Shown: positions 40,301-51,019 of the stretch, in pieces
How the letters are laid out: every line of letters begins with the position of its first letter
Numbering within the stretch: the first letter of the stretch is position 1
Assembly (NCBI GenBank): GCA_021205755.1
Contig: JAJPWX010000003.1
Span: forward strand, 1-64,000
Source: Lachnospiraceae bacterium
GTDB taxonomy: Bacteria > Bacillota > Clostridia > Lachnospirales > Lachnospiraceae
Reading direction: 5' to 3'
DNA: 64,000 nt
Notes under the pieces: model-generated
Databases searched by the model: none
Seen by the model: the letters and a program-made list of their open reading frames with translations, nothing else
Told to the model about the DNA's origin: nothing
Position numbers and translations under genes: made by a program

Positions 40301-43300
40301 CTTGCAACGGAAGAAAGATCAACCGTATAACGCAACGCCGCTGTTCCGGTATTGGCCTTAGATCCACCTGTGTAGTCACCATCTGAATTGGTGCCATTTC
40401 CATTACCAAGATTCAGGACAACAGACTTAACGGTTCCCACATACCAGATATTATTACGGGGCGGATCTCCATAACTCCCAGTGTCCTGTACGCGAATGTA
40501 CCAGGTGTCTCCAATGCAGACATAATATGCCTGGGTAATGTTTGAAGTACTGGAACTTGCGTTGGGCGTATACCAGAAAGCACTTTTATAAAGTGTATAA
40601 TCTATACCATTGAATGTAATCGTGTCGCCCGCAGAAGTAAGCTCCGTTTCCAACAGATCCGACTCAGATACACAGCCACTGAATTCACTGACAGGTATCA
40701 GATAATAATCGTCGTCAAGAGAAATAAAATTGGTGATATCGACCGTTGTAGCTGTGGTAGCGGATGGTGTCCCTGTCCCATCCCAGTCAGTACGCAACCA
40801 ATAACGGTAATAGGAGGGCGAATAATAGACATTCGTACGAGCCGGACTATAAGAATCCGTTGGGCTTACCTGAATATACCAGATAGTGGTTCCATTTACT
40901 TCCAGAGAAACATAAGAAGCCTGCTCTGTGGCAGCGGATAATCCTTTCGAACCATTATCCGCATCTGGTATGTATATAAATGGGCAACTTGCTGTATTGT
41001 TTTTATCAAATGTGTAATTACTGATAGACGCCTCAAAATAACTGACCGGAATCAAATAGTACGTAGTTCCGTTATCTGTATAAAATACGACATCTGAAAT
41101 AACAGTATTCACGGTCCAGATATTTCCAGTGCTCCACACTGCATTTTCATATACTTTAGTCGCAGAACTGTCATAAATCCAAAGCCAGAAGCCCTGCTCT
41201 GTTCCGTTACTCATATAGGAATAATATTCGTATCCAGACGGTAGTCCTGTTGAAGCATTTGCTCCTGCTTCCTCTGCAATTGGTGCAATCCCATAATCCG
41301 AAAATCCATCCGCATCAAAGGTAATCGTCTGTGTCTGGCTTCCGTCTTCGTATTCCGATGTAGCATCTATATTTTGGGTATCTTCATCACCAAAATGCGT
41401 GACCGTATAAGTCTCCATTCCGTCTTTCCCAAGATAGGAAATCATTACCGTCACTGCTGCCGCAGGTTCTATTTCCTCGCCATCTACATAAAATCCGATA
41501 TTGAACAATCGAAACTCGTGACTGGAAGCTTCTTCTGAATTATTCTCGCCGGTCGTATCTTCCGCGCCGTTTTCTCCGCTCTCTGCAGTTTCACTAATTT
41601 CTGCGGCTGTTTCTGTATCTTTACTTGAGCCAGTCTCTGTGGTTCCGCTGGAATCGTCCTCTGCCGTCCTTTCCGTGTTTGCGATTTCTGATGTCTGAAT
41701 CACAGAATCCGATTCTGCTTCCGCAATTGCAGAATCCCAGCCATATAATTCAGCCGCCTCCGCATAACGACTCTGGTAAACATCCGAGTCCTGCGCATAT
41801 TCTGACACAATCAGTTCTACGTTATCGGGCAATTCTGCGTCCTCTCCGTAAGTAATGGTTACGACATAGTCTTCTCCTTCAAAGCTCAGAGACACTTCCG
41901 TACTCTCAGTTTCAGACTCCGTTTCACTTTCTGTTTCGGTCTCTGACCCTGTTTCGCTCTCCGCTCCTGTTCCTGTTACTTCCTCTTCTTCCTGTTCCGG
42001 AAGAACGCCATAGCCGACTATTCTTTCATCGTTTATGCTACATTCTACTGTGCAAACTGCATCCGTGTCATCTTCGTTCTCCGCATAGTCGCCCTCGATG
42101 ACTGTCAGCTTGCTGTTTTCTTCATCAACGCTGATAACGATGCCGACGCGGTCGATTTTGTCGTCGTCATCGGTGTCAAAGAAAATCAGATCGCCAGCGG
42201 TGATTAAAGTGTCTGCCTCATCAGTAGTTTCTTCTGCAGAGACATCTTCGGACACATTTTCAGACACATCCGCTGATGCTACTGACGAATCGGTTGATGT
42301 CGAGGATTCATCCTCAGACGAACCAGCGGACGTTGTTTCAGAAGCATCTGCCAACGCATCCGCAGAAAAAGTCGCTTTGGAAGCTTCAATGAACAATCCC
42401 ATGTTTTTCAGAGTAACAGACCAGGCGTAAGCACCGGTCGCCTCCGGGAAGTTCTCTTGTGAAATGCCAGCATAATGCAGGCAGAAGGAAACAAACATGG
42501 CATCCCAGTCGCCGTATTCATTTCCTGCCCACGCGCCGTAACGGGTGTAGCCCTGCCGGGTCTCGCCGTCGTCGGCCAGCTTAAAGTTGGCGGTGCTTTC
42601 GGTATAGCCAAGCTGGCTTTTTGCAACGGCTACCAGATCATCTGCCCAGACGCCGCTTAAAGTAGTTGGTATGGTGGCTTCCCAAACAGACGCGGTTTCT
42701 GTATCCGCGCTCTCATCGATCATGCATTCAACGGTGTGGGTGTGTTCTTCAAGGCCGCATACCAGCTGTTTTTCATAGCAGGCGTCGGTGTGCGTGTGGC
42801 CAGTCTCTGACTCGCATTCTTCCAGTTCACAGATCAACACCTGCTCCGTCTGATAGCAGGCATCCGTATGCGTATGGCCCTCGCTCTCTTCCAGACCACA
42901 GGTCAATTCCATTGCATAGCAGCGGTCGGTGTGCGTATGCCCTGCACTTTCCTCCAGACCGCAGGTCAGGTTTCTTTCCTCATCATAACAGCTATCGGTG
43001 TGCGTATGCCCTTCGCTCTCTTCCAGTGTACAGGTCAGTGTTTTTGTATAACAAGCATCGGTATGCTTGTGTCCCTCGCTCTCTTCCAGGCCGCAGATCA
43101 GGGTTGTCACCGTCTCATAGCATTCTTCTGTGTGCGTGTGACCGGCAGTCCCCTCGCCTTCTTCGAGGCCGCACATCAACACCGTCTCATAACAGCTGTC
43201 ATCGTGCGTGTGCTCGGTTTTGCCGCAATAGACTTCATTCGTAAGCGCCGCGCCGGTCATTCGAAGCTGCCAGTATACGCCCGTACCCACCACGGCAGCA

Positions 43301-43386
43301 AGCACCAGCAATACGCAGGCCAGCCGCCTGCGCATACGCCGCTCCCTCTTAAATATTTCAAGGTAGGTATTTACCACATTCTTCAT
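37392..43386 (-). pseudogene. Giant pilus-associated adhesin 1, frameshifted by a 16-bp tandem duplication at 38519..38550
   Basis: ORFs 38413..43386 and 36399..38537 join perfectly when one 16-bp copy is removed (TGILQDGLEILLTDGAQ; paralogue TGGILTDGLQIVLTDGAQ). Ends MPEAGG-TM-RHRK. Confidence 0.9.
38519..38550. repeat. Two perfect tandem copies of catcttgcaatattcc (16 bp)
   Basis: Direct reading; 16 mod 3 = 1, so it shifts frame. Confidence 0.98.
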
Positions 43387-43539
43387 GCTGTCCTCTCCTC
43401 ATATCGGCCGAAACACCATATCCGGACTTCTTTAAACCGAACTATCTTTCAACTTCTACTGTAAAATTTCTGATTATGCAAAATAATATTCTTTTTTTCA
43501 AACATTTCTCGACAGACAAACATTCTGTTCTAAGTAACA

Positions 43540-46500
43540 TCAAATCATCCTTCTACGCCCGTATAACAGCACCAGCCCCACGCCGCCGAAAAGAACGAAG
43601 AGTGTGCCTATCAGTGTAAACATCCACGTCCCCGAACCACCGGATTCCGGCATCTCATAGCCGGGTGTGTTCATAACCCGAATGGTCAGGCTGTCAGTTG
43701 CTTTAACCAAACTCATAACCGCACTGTTACCGCTGACGCTTGTAACTTTGCCATCAGCTACTATAAATGTAATCGTTCCATTCAAGGTGTTATACCCGTC
43801 CGGAGCAGTAACTTCCTCCAGGTAATAAGTTCCGTCCGGCAAACTGATAAATGAAATAGAACCAGACGCATCCGTTGTTAGCTGATTCTCGTTTTCTACC
43901 CATGACACGCCGTCTGTTTGATTGTAGGAATAATAATATTTCTTTGTCTCATTACCAGAGACTTCTGTCTTATACAAGACAAATGCCGCGCCGGAAAGAG
44001 ACGTGCTCGTATCAGCTGAACTCACCTTCTGCAGAGTAACGATTGGAAGCCGTTTATTCGTAATCGTATAATCCTTGCCCTCCGTAGTTACTGTTTCTTT
44101 CACATATATCTTTACATTTCTTGTGTCTGTTTCTGTCTGCCGCCCAGCAACCAAAGCATACGAACCGTCTTCTTTAATTATTATCCTCAGACCAGTATTG
44201 TCTTCCGTATTCAATTCGCCTAACTGATTGTATGAAAAAACAGTTGCTCCGCTCTTATCACTCACTGTCGTCAGACTGTAGTTCCCCGTAGTACCTGTAA
44301 TCGCCAGATAAGCTCCAGATGAATCCTTCAGATAAAAGGAAGGCACATAATAAGTACCGGTACCGTCACCAAATTTCACATACTCGCCGGTCAATTCTAC
44401 TGTCCAGACAGAAGTTGTACTCACATACGTATCGGAAGTTACGCCGTAAGTGTAACTGCCGCTATTAGCTACAGATTCTGTCGCTTTCTGAGAGAACTGG
44501 GCTTCTTTCGTTGAAATGCTACTGCCATCACTGTCAATCACATACCCATTGTAGGTAGCCGGATAACCAGAGGTACTCGCATTTCCGTTCTGAGCGCCAT
44601 CCGTTAGAACAATTTGAAGTCCATCCGTCAGAATTCCGCCCGTTCGCGTGTAAGTACTGCCATCATAAGTAACCGTACCATTCAGCGCATCACACCCATC
44701 GACCGCTTTCCAATACTCATACTCCTGTAACGCGCTATATGTGGATGTAGTGGTGTAATTTGAAAGATCGGTCAGCTCCAGCACTTCGTAGGTATTATCA
44801 AGATCCAGTAATTCCCAGGTATATGTCCAATCATTACTATAACTCACCACTTGCGTATCAACCCGCACATACAAATAGCCATCACTGACATACGCATTTA
44901 CATATCCATTTGAGTCACTGTCATATGAATAACCGTCACTTTGCAATATGTAGTCTGTATTATTCCAGGTATAGGTAACCGTCCCATCCCCATTATCTTT
45001 CCCTGACGTCACAGTCGTCTTCTGAAACAGGCCCATAGTCACAGAAGAATATCCGGATGTATCCGTACCCGTTACTGTATTTCCGTCAGAATCTTTCCAT
45101 ACCTTCGTGATTTTCATGGTTCCTGCTTCAGCCGTTTCATATACCCAGCGGGGTACCATATTAAGCTTAATCGACAGGTTCGAATCCCATGCACCGCGCT
45201 CCATATAATAAACCGTCAGAGTATGAGTGCCAGCGGTGGTGCCTGATAAAGCTTTCGAGGATACAGTCCCATTCACTGTTACATCACCACTCGAAAAATC
45301 AATAGTGCCGCTCATTGTGCTATGTATACCGCTCATGTTCATCACAAGCTCGCCATCTATAAAGACCCAAACATCGTCGTCACCAGTGAACTCAAACAAC
45401 ATATCTGTGTCATTGTATATATTCCCACCTGTCCCTACATCATTGGGCAGATAAAAATCAATCTCAATGCTCATGCCAAACCAGTAGTTCAAGGTACCGT
45501 CACTGATACTGGAATAGGAGTCCACCTCATTGTATGGGAAAAAAGCCTGACCATATCCACTCACAGTCGTAGGTGTATCTGACAAATAAAATCTCTGTGC
45601 ACTCTGGTTATAGGCAGCACCATCTTCATCGGAATTAAAATAATAGTATCCGTCGCTATCTATTTGAAATAAATAATTAGCAGTACCTAGATATTCCACA
45701 CCGATTGTACTTCCGCTGGTATCATAGAGCTTGCTGAATACTGGCGAAGTAGATGCTTCATCCATTTCCCAATTATCATATGTTTTTTCATTATTCCAGT
45801 TCCACGTCTGCAAATTTTTTACAAAGCCAAGCAGTCCATTGCTGTCAGCAGATTGATCACTGCTATTGTTTGTTCGGCTATTTTGGAAAATGAAGCTCTC
45901 ATCTAGCACAGTTGAACTTCCTCTTATCAACAGGTCTGAATACAAGCTTCCGCTGTCCGCCCATGTTTCACTCGTCAACCCAGACTGTGTCAGGGAAGCG
46001 CTGTACAGGTTAAACAGTTCATTATAGTCAAACATCTGAATAGTGATGAAACTACTGGTATCTACTCCCAATGTCGAACTGGAACCAAAGTCGTAGCTTT
46101 CAGCGATCCAGTCTGCGTAAAATACATTATCGTCATCTAAATCCACCGCAGCGTCGACCGAACCGTTGCTTACATCATAATACTCACCGGTGGCAATGTT
46201 GATCCAGCCCACCAGTTTCCATGCATAAGGAGCAGCCTCATTCGCTAAATCCACGGTAATATCGGTGGAATTTGATGTGTCATCCGCATCTACAACTGTG
46301 AACGTACTTGTCCCTGTACCACTGCTCAGATCGCTGTCACTGGGCAGATGGATTGTGACCATCCTATCTGTATCTTCATTTGCATTAGATAAATCAACAG
46401 TATAACGAAGGTCTGTTCCGCCGCTTCCCTGGCTGCCGCCTGAATAATCGCTGTCCTGCAGCACTCCATTCCCGTTGCCCAGATTCAGGACAATACCTGC

Positions 46501-49230
46501 AGTTGGGGTAGCCGCAGTGACAGTGATGGTGTAGGTTTCTTTATTTTTATTATTATTCCCCCATGTATGCGTAATCGTTACAGTACCGACCTTCACACCG
46601 GTAACGGTCACTGACTTATTATTCGTCGAATCAAAGCTTACTTCACCGCCATCCGTACTTGTATAAGTCCAGTTATGGTTATTATTACCACTTGTGCTTG
46701 TTAGAAGAATACTCTTCCCTACCTGCACCGTAGTATCCCCACTAATGGAAGCCAAAGATATCCCATATTCAGAAAACCCTGTAGCTTCAAAAGTGATAGT
46801 CTGACTGCCGTTTTGGTAATCAGAAAGAACATCCATCGTTTCGGTTGTCTCTTCACCAAAATGAGTGACAGAATAGTACTCCAGACCGTCTTTTCCAAGG
46901 TAGGAGATCGTAACGGTCACTGCAGCGTCGGGTTCTATTTCCTCACCATCCACATACAGGCCAATATTAAACAGTCGAAATCCATGGTAATTGTCTTCCG
47001 GCTCAGAAGTATCTGTTTCCTCTGTTTCTGTTACCACTACTTCTGTTTCTTCGGTTTCATTTTCTGCATCCTCTTCACCGGAAGCAGACTCTTCCACATC
47101 TTCTTCCTGATCCCATCCGTACAGTGCCGCTGCTTCCGCATAGCTGGTCTGCCAGTTCTCGGAATCCTGCGCATATTCTGACACAATCAGTTCTACGTTA
47201 TCAGGCAGTCCTGCAGCTTCTCCGTAAGTAACGGTAACGACATAGTCTTCTCCCTCATATGTCAGAGTCGTCAGTTCCTCTTCTGTTTCCTCATCTTCCT
47301 CATAAATAGCGGATGAGATTGCATAATAAAAACCATCGTTCAGAGCAAACTGCAGGATCTGATCGCCGGATTCTTCGTTGTATTCCGATGAAAAATCGGC
47401 TGCAGCAGCTTCTCCATCCTCTACGCCATATTCTGTTACCGTGCAGAAAGCCGCGCCTTCTCTATTATGGAATGTAAAGGTTACACTACCCTGTGCGGTA
47501 AGTTCAATTTTCTCTCCATCCGCGTACAGTTCAAAGGAAAATAGCCGAAATTCTAAACCAGTACTTGCATCTGCAACAGCTGCTTCCGCTTCTGCTTCTG
47601 TTACATCTGCATCCGTTGTTTCCGAAGCAGATTTCATTTCTTCCGTATCAGTTGTTTCCGCTATGGCCTCTATTTCTCCCTCATCTGCTACTTCCGCGAC
47701 AGCCTCCGTTTCTCCCGCATCTGCGTATTCCGCGACAACCTGCGTTTCTTCTGCATCCGCCACTTCGCCTGTAACGCTCCAACCATACAAAACCACTGCT
47801 TCGGCATACGCTGCCTGATATAGTTCGGAATCTGAATCGTATTCTTCCACCACCAGCACGGCGTCTTCAGGAATCTCTGCATCTTCGTCATATGTGACAA
47901 CCACCGTATATTCTTCGCACTCACTCATCAGAGAGATTTCGGAGCCCTCGGATTCTGGTTCCATCTCAGATTCCGATTCCGTCTCAGATTCCCCATCGAA
48001 ATCAGTTTCTTCCTCAGATTCCACTTCTGTCAGGCCTTCTTCGGACTCCGTCTCCGCCTGATTTTCTTCCGATTCTCCCTCAGCAAGATTCTTCTCGGTC
48101 TCGACTTCTGTCAGACCTTCCGCAGCCGCAGTTATTTCGCTTTCTTCTGCTTCGGTCTCTGCCTCTTCCGTTTCCGACTCTTCCTCGGATTTCTGCGCTG
48201 CAGATACGGTTCCATAACCAACGATTTTCTGATCACTCACACTGTATTCCGTACTGCAGACTGCGTCCGTATCGCCCTCGTTCGCCGCATAGTCGCCCTC
48301 GATGACGGTCAGCCGAGCGTTGCTTTCATTGACAGTTACTACGATACCGACCCGGTCGATTTTGCCGTCATTGTCGGCATCAAAAAAGACAAGGTCGCCA
48401 GATTGGACTTCGTAATCCGATGCGTCCTCGTAAAGTCCCATGTTATTCAGGGTGACAGACCAGGCATAAGCGCCGGTCGCCTCTGGAAATTCTGTTTGCG
48501 GTACGCCGGCATAAGACAGGCAGAAAGAGACGAACATGGCATCCCAATCTCCGTATTCATTTCCCGCCCACGCGCCGTAACGGGTGTAGCCCTGTGTCGT
48601 CTCGCCGTCATCGGCCAGTTTAAAGTTAGCCGTGCTCTCTGCATAACCGACCTGGCTCTTCGCCACAGCCACCAGGTTCTCCGCCCATGTTCCGCTTAAG
48701 GTCGAGGGAAGGGTTGCTTCCCAGACAGAAGCGGTCTCCAGATCCGCCGTCTCGTCGATCATGCACGCGATCGTATGAGTGTGTTCTTCAAGACCGCACA
48801 CGAGCTGCTTTTCATAGCAGGCATCGGTATGGGTGTGACCAGTTTCGGGCTCACACTCTTCTAGCTCGCAGATCAGCACCTGCTCCGTCTGATAGCATGC
48901 TTCCGTATGGGTATGATCCTCGCCCTCCTCCAGGCCGCAGATCAGCGTTGTCACCGTCTCGTAGCATTCTTCCGTGTGCGTATGGCCGGGCGTCCCCTCC
49001 GATTCTTCGAGGCCGCAGACCAGCACCAGCTCATAGCAGCTGTCGTCATGCACATGCTCGGTTTTGCCGCAATAAACTTCGTTGGTCAGTGCCGCACCGG
49101 TCAGCCGGAGCTGCCAGTACACGCCCGTACCCACCAGGAGGGCAAGCAACAGCAGCACGCAGACCAGCCATCTGCGCATGCGCCGTTCCCTCTTAAATTT
49201 ATCAAGATAGGTATTTATCAGGTTCTGCAA
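43540..49230 (-). CDS. Giant pilus-associated adhesin 2: HTHT/CY repeats, CHAP-like domain, fibro-slime domain, Cna-B/SpaA domains, MPESGG sorting signal
   Basis: Intact 1896-aa paralogue of adhesin 1; FEFTGDDDVWVFIDGELVMNMSGIHSTMSGTI (fibro-slime); YEMPESGG-TM-RRR tail. Confidence 0.9.
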   Translation of the reverse strand: MQNLINTYLDKFKRERRMRRWLVCVLLLLALLVGTGVYWQLRLTGAALTNEVYCGKTEHVHDDSCYELVLVCGLEESEGTPGHTHTEECYETVTTLICGLEEGEDHTHTEACYQTEQVLICELEECEPETGHTHTDACYEKQLVCGLEEHTHTIACMIDETADLETASVWEATLPSTLSGTWAENLVAVAKSQVGYAESTANFKLADDGETTQGYTRYGAWAGNEYGDWDAMFVSFCLSYAGVPQTEFPEATGAYAWSVTLNNMGLYEDASDYEVQSGDLVFFDADNDGKIDRVGIVVTVNESNARLTVIEGDYAANEGDTDAVCSTEYSVSDQKIVGYGTVSAAQKSEEESETEEAETEAEESEITAAAEGLTEVETEKNLAEGESEENQAETESEEGLTEVESEEETDFDGESETESESEMEPESEGSEISLMSECEEYTVVVTYDEDAEIPEDAVLVVEEYDSDSELYQAAYAEAVVLYGWSVTGEVADAEETQVVAEYADAGETEAVAEVADEGEIEAIAETTDTEEMKSASETTDADVTEAEAEAAVADASTGLEFRLFSFELYADGEKIELTAQGSVTFTFHNREGAAFCTVTEYGVEDGEAAAADFSSEYNEESGDQILQFALNDGFYYAISSAIYEEDEETEEELTTLTYEGEDYVVTVTYGEAAGLPDNVELIVSEYAQDSENWQTSYAEAAALYGWDQEEDVEESASGEEDAENETEETEVVVTETEETDTSEPEDNYHGFRLFNIGLYVDGEEIEPDAAVTVTISYLGKDGLEYYSVTHFGEETTETMDVLSDYQNGSQTITFEATGFSEYGISLASISGDTTVQVGKSILLTSTSGNNNHNWTYTSTDGGEVSFDSTNNKSVTVTGVKVGTVTITHTWGNNNKNKETYTITVTAATPTAGIVLNLGNGNGVLQDSDYSGGSQGSGGTDLRYTVDLSNANEDTDRMVTIHLPSDSDLSSGTGTSTFTVVDADDTSNSTDITVDLANEAAPYAWKLVGWINIATGEYYDVSNGSVDAAVDLDDDNVFYADWIAESYDFGSSSTLGVDTSSFITIQMFDYNELFNLYSASLTQSGLTSETWADSGSLYSDLLIRGSSTVLDESFIFQNSRTNNSSDQSADSNGLLGFVKNLQTWNWNNEKTYDNWEMDEASTSPVFSKLYDTSGSTIGVEYLGTANYLFQIDSDGYYYFNSDEDGAAYNQSAQRFYLSDTPTTVSGYGQAFFPYNEVDSYSSISDGTLNYWFGMSIEIDFYLPNDVGTGGNIYNDTDMLFEFTGDDDVWVFIDGELVMNMSGIHSTMSGTIDFSSGDVTVNGTVSSKALSGTTAGTHTLTVYYMERGAWDSNLSIKLNMVPRWVYETAEAGTMKITKVWKDSDGNTVTGTDTSGYSSVTMGLFQKTTVTSGKDNGDGTVTYTWNNTDYILQSDGYSYDSDSNGYVNAYVSDGYLYVRVDTQVVSYSNDWTYTWELLDLDNTYEVLELTDLSNYTTTSTYSALQEYEYWKAVDGCDALNGTVTYDGSTYTRTGGILTDGLQIVLTDGAQNGNASTSGYPATYNGYVIDSDGSSISTKEAQFSQKATESVANSGSYTYGVTSDTYVSTTSVWTVELTGEYVKFGDGTGTYYVPSFYLKDSSGAYLAITGTTGNYSLTTVSDKSGATVFSYNQLGELNTEDNTGLRIIIKEDGSYALVAGRQTETDTRNVKIYVKETVTTEGKDYTITNKRLPIVTLQKVSSADTSTSLSGAAFVLYKTEVSGNETKKYYYSYNQTDGVSWVENENQLTTDASGSISFISLPDGTYYLEEVTAPDGYNTLNGTITFIVADGKVTSVSGNSAVMSLVKATDSLTIRVMNTPGYEMPESGGSGTWMFTLIGTLFVLFGGVGLVLLYGRRRMI

Positions 49231-49305
49231 ACTGCCATCTCCCTTTCGCCCGGCAAAGCCTGCCAGGCTCCTTTCCTGACCTTTGACCTTGTTCCACCAC
49301 GTTTA

Positions 49306-49902
49306 TCAGCTTATCAGCGAAATCTGATTCAGCGGCCATACTCTCAATATGACCTTCCCGACAATCTGATCGACCTCAATACAGCCAATCGCGCTGCTTC
49401 GGGAATCGATCGAGGTCGTCCGGTTATCTCCCATAACAAAATAGCGGTTTTCCGGCACCTGGTAGGGATAGGTAATATCCGTCTCTCCCAGGGATTTTGC
49501 CGTCACATACGGTTCGTCAATCAATTCGCCGTTGACCGTCACATTGCCATCCTCATCAATATCAATATAATCTCCGGGGCCGCCAATGACGCGTTTCAAA
49601 AGCAGCTTGTTCTGATAGTAAAACCCGATCAGATCCCCCGTTTCAAACTTTTTGGTTTTTACCAGAAGAATGATGTCGCCATCCGACAGGGTCGGCTCCA
49701 TGCTAGAACCGGATACCTGCAACATTGGAAGAAAAAGGGTTGCCAACAGGACAGACAACGCCGCCACAATGATAAGCGCGTATATGGTCGTCCGCAGGGT
49801 CTGCCGATACTGCTTCTGATACTTCAGCCGCTCCCGCTCCTCCACAATCGCTTCCTCGCTGGGGATTTTCGCTGTATGCAGGTCATACCGATGCTCCGTC
49901 AA
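49306..49902 (-). CDS. lepB: Signal peptidase I within the pilus operon
   Basis: SGSSMEPTLSDGD (Ser), LLKRVIGGPGD (Lys), YFVMGDNRTTSIDSR. Confidence 0.95.
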   Translation of the reverse strand: MTEHRYDLHTAKIPSEEAIVEERERLKYQKQYRQTLRTTIYALIIVAALSVLLATLFLPMLQVSGSSMEPTLSDGDIILLVKTKKFETGDLIGFYYQNKLLLKRVIGGPGDYIDIDEDGNVTVNGELIDEPYVTAKSLGETDITYPYQVPENRYFVMGDNRTTSIDSRSSAIGCIEVDQIVGKVILRVWPLNQISLIS

Positions 49903-50041
49903 ATATTGTCCCCTCCTGTTTCATCCTTGTTTCAAAATTACCATCTAAGCTTTCATGCCCGTTTCACGCACATCACCAAGTCCAAAAGTAATTACTTTGC
50001 ATTCCCGCAGTCACTGCCCGCCAAAACAGGAACAGGCCAGT

Positions 50042-50947
50042 CTAACTGGCCGTTCCGGTCTCTTGCTTTTCCTGCTTTTCTTTCTTCCTCTTATTTCTGA
50101 CCCTGTGAGAATCCCAGAACACCCAGACCATCAAAAGTCCCATCATCGGAACCGCCAGAATCGGGGTGGCCAGAAGCGGCGACAATTTTTTCGCCTCCGC
50201 TGTCACATTGATCAGCCGCGTATCCGCATTTTCCACCCGCACGCCTCTCACCAGAAGCCGTTCGCTGTTGACCCCGTAGGGGGTACAGGTCAGCAGCGTG
50301 CAGTAATCTTTTCCTTCCTCTATATACAGGTATTCAATCTCACTCGGATCGACAATGGATATCTGGTCGACCTCATAGGTCATCACCCGATCCAGCACCG
50401 TAATCGTAAACGTATCTCCGATCTCCATCTGATCCAGATGGGTAAACAGCAGAGCGCTCGGCAATCCGCGGTGCGCGGAAATCACGCAATGGGTACTCTC
50501 CCCGCCCACCGGGAGGCTGCTCCCCTCCAGATGTCCCGAGGCGGTCTGCAGCACATTCACATCCGTGCCGTGATAAATCGGGAGCTGCACGTCAATCTTC
50601 TCAATGGTAACATACCCCATCACGCCGGTACCGCTGACATCCAGCAGATCCCAATAATCCTCATCCACCAGCTCCGGAGACGGAATCGTCCGCGCCGACC
50701 CGATTTCCGCCAGCTGCTCGTTATACGCTTCCGCCGCCTCAAAGTAAGCAGTGTAATCAGTCTCCGATAAATCCGCCACGGCCTCATCATAAGTCGCCAC
50801 AGCACGGGTCGTCACCTGATCATTCCACCAGTTGCTCACAGAGGGATAGGCCACAATGACAATTCCAGCCAGAAGCACACACACCAGAAGAATCGTTATC
50901 ATCCGATCCTTTCTTGCACCCCGCTTCATTTTCCCGCGCTGTTTCAT
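50042..50947 (-). CDS. srtC: Class C sortase
   Basis: GHLEGSSLPVGGESTHCVISAHRGLPSALLFTHLD, LLTCTPYGVNSERLLVRG, C-terminal TM. Confidence 0.95.
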   Translation of the reverse strand: MKQRGKMKRGARKDRMITILLVCVLLAGIVIVAYPSVSNWWNDQVTTRAVATYDEAVADLSETDYTAYFEAAEAYNEQLAEIGSARTIPSPELVDEDYWDLLDVSGTGVMGYVTIEKIDVQLPIYHGTDVNVLQTASGHLEGSSLPVGGESTHCVISAHRGLPSALLFTHLDQMEIGDTFTITVLDRVMTYEVDQISIVDPSEIEYLYIEEGKDYCTLLTCTPYGVNSERLLVRGVRVENADTRLINVTAEAKKLSPLLATPILAVPMMGLLMVWVFWDSHRVRNKRKKEKQEKQETGTAS

Positions 50948-51019
50948 TCCTTCCTTAGCCGCTCCTCTGTATCACTGCTCACATGTTACAGGTCACATTT
51001 CTCATACGCCGAACCCGTT

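Noticed and set aside
42700-43227. CRISPR-like array appearance of the His/Cys repeat DNA
   Set aside because: Repeats are imperfect, in frame, and encode a protein motif; no regular unique spacers.
42666-43464. + strand ORFs over the HTHT repeats (42666..43244, 42868..43464)
   Set aside because: Antisense to the repeat-rich 5' end of adhesin 1; no RBS or family support.
43520-43545. cattctgttctaagtaac as another MITE-like end
   Set aside because: Only partial similarity to the TIR and no matching second end.
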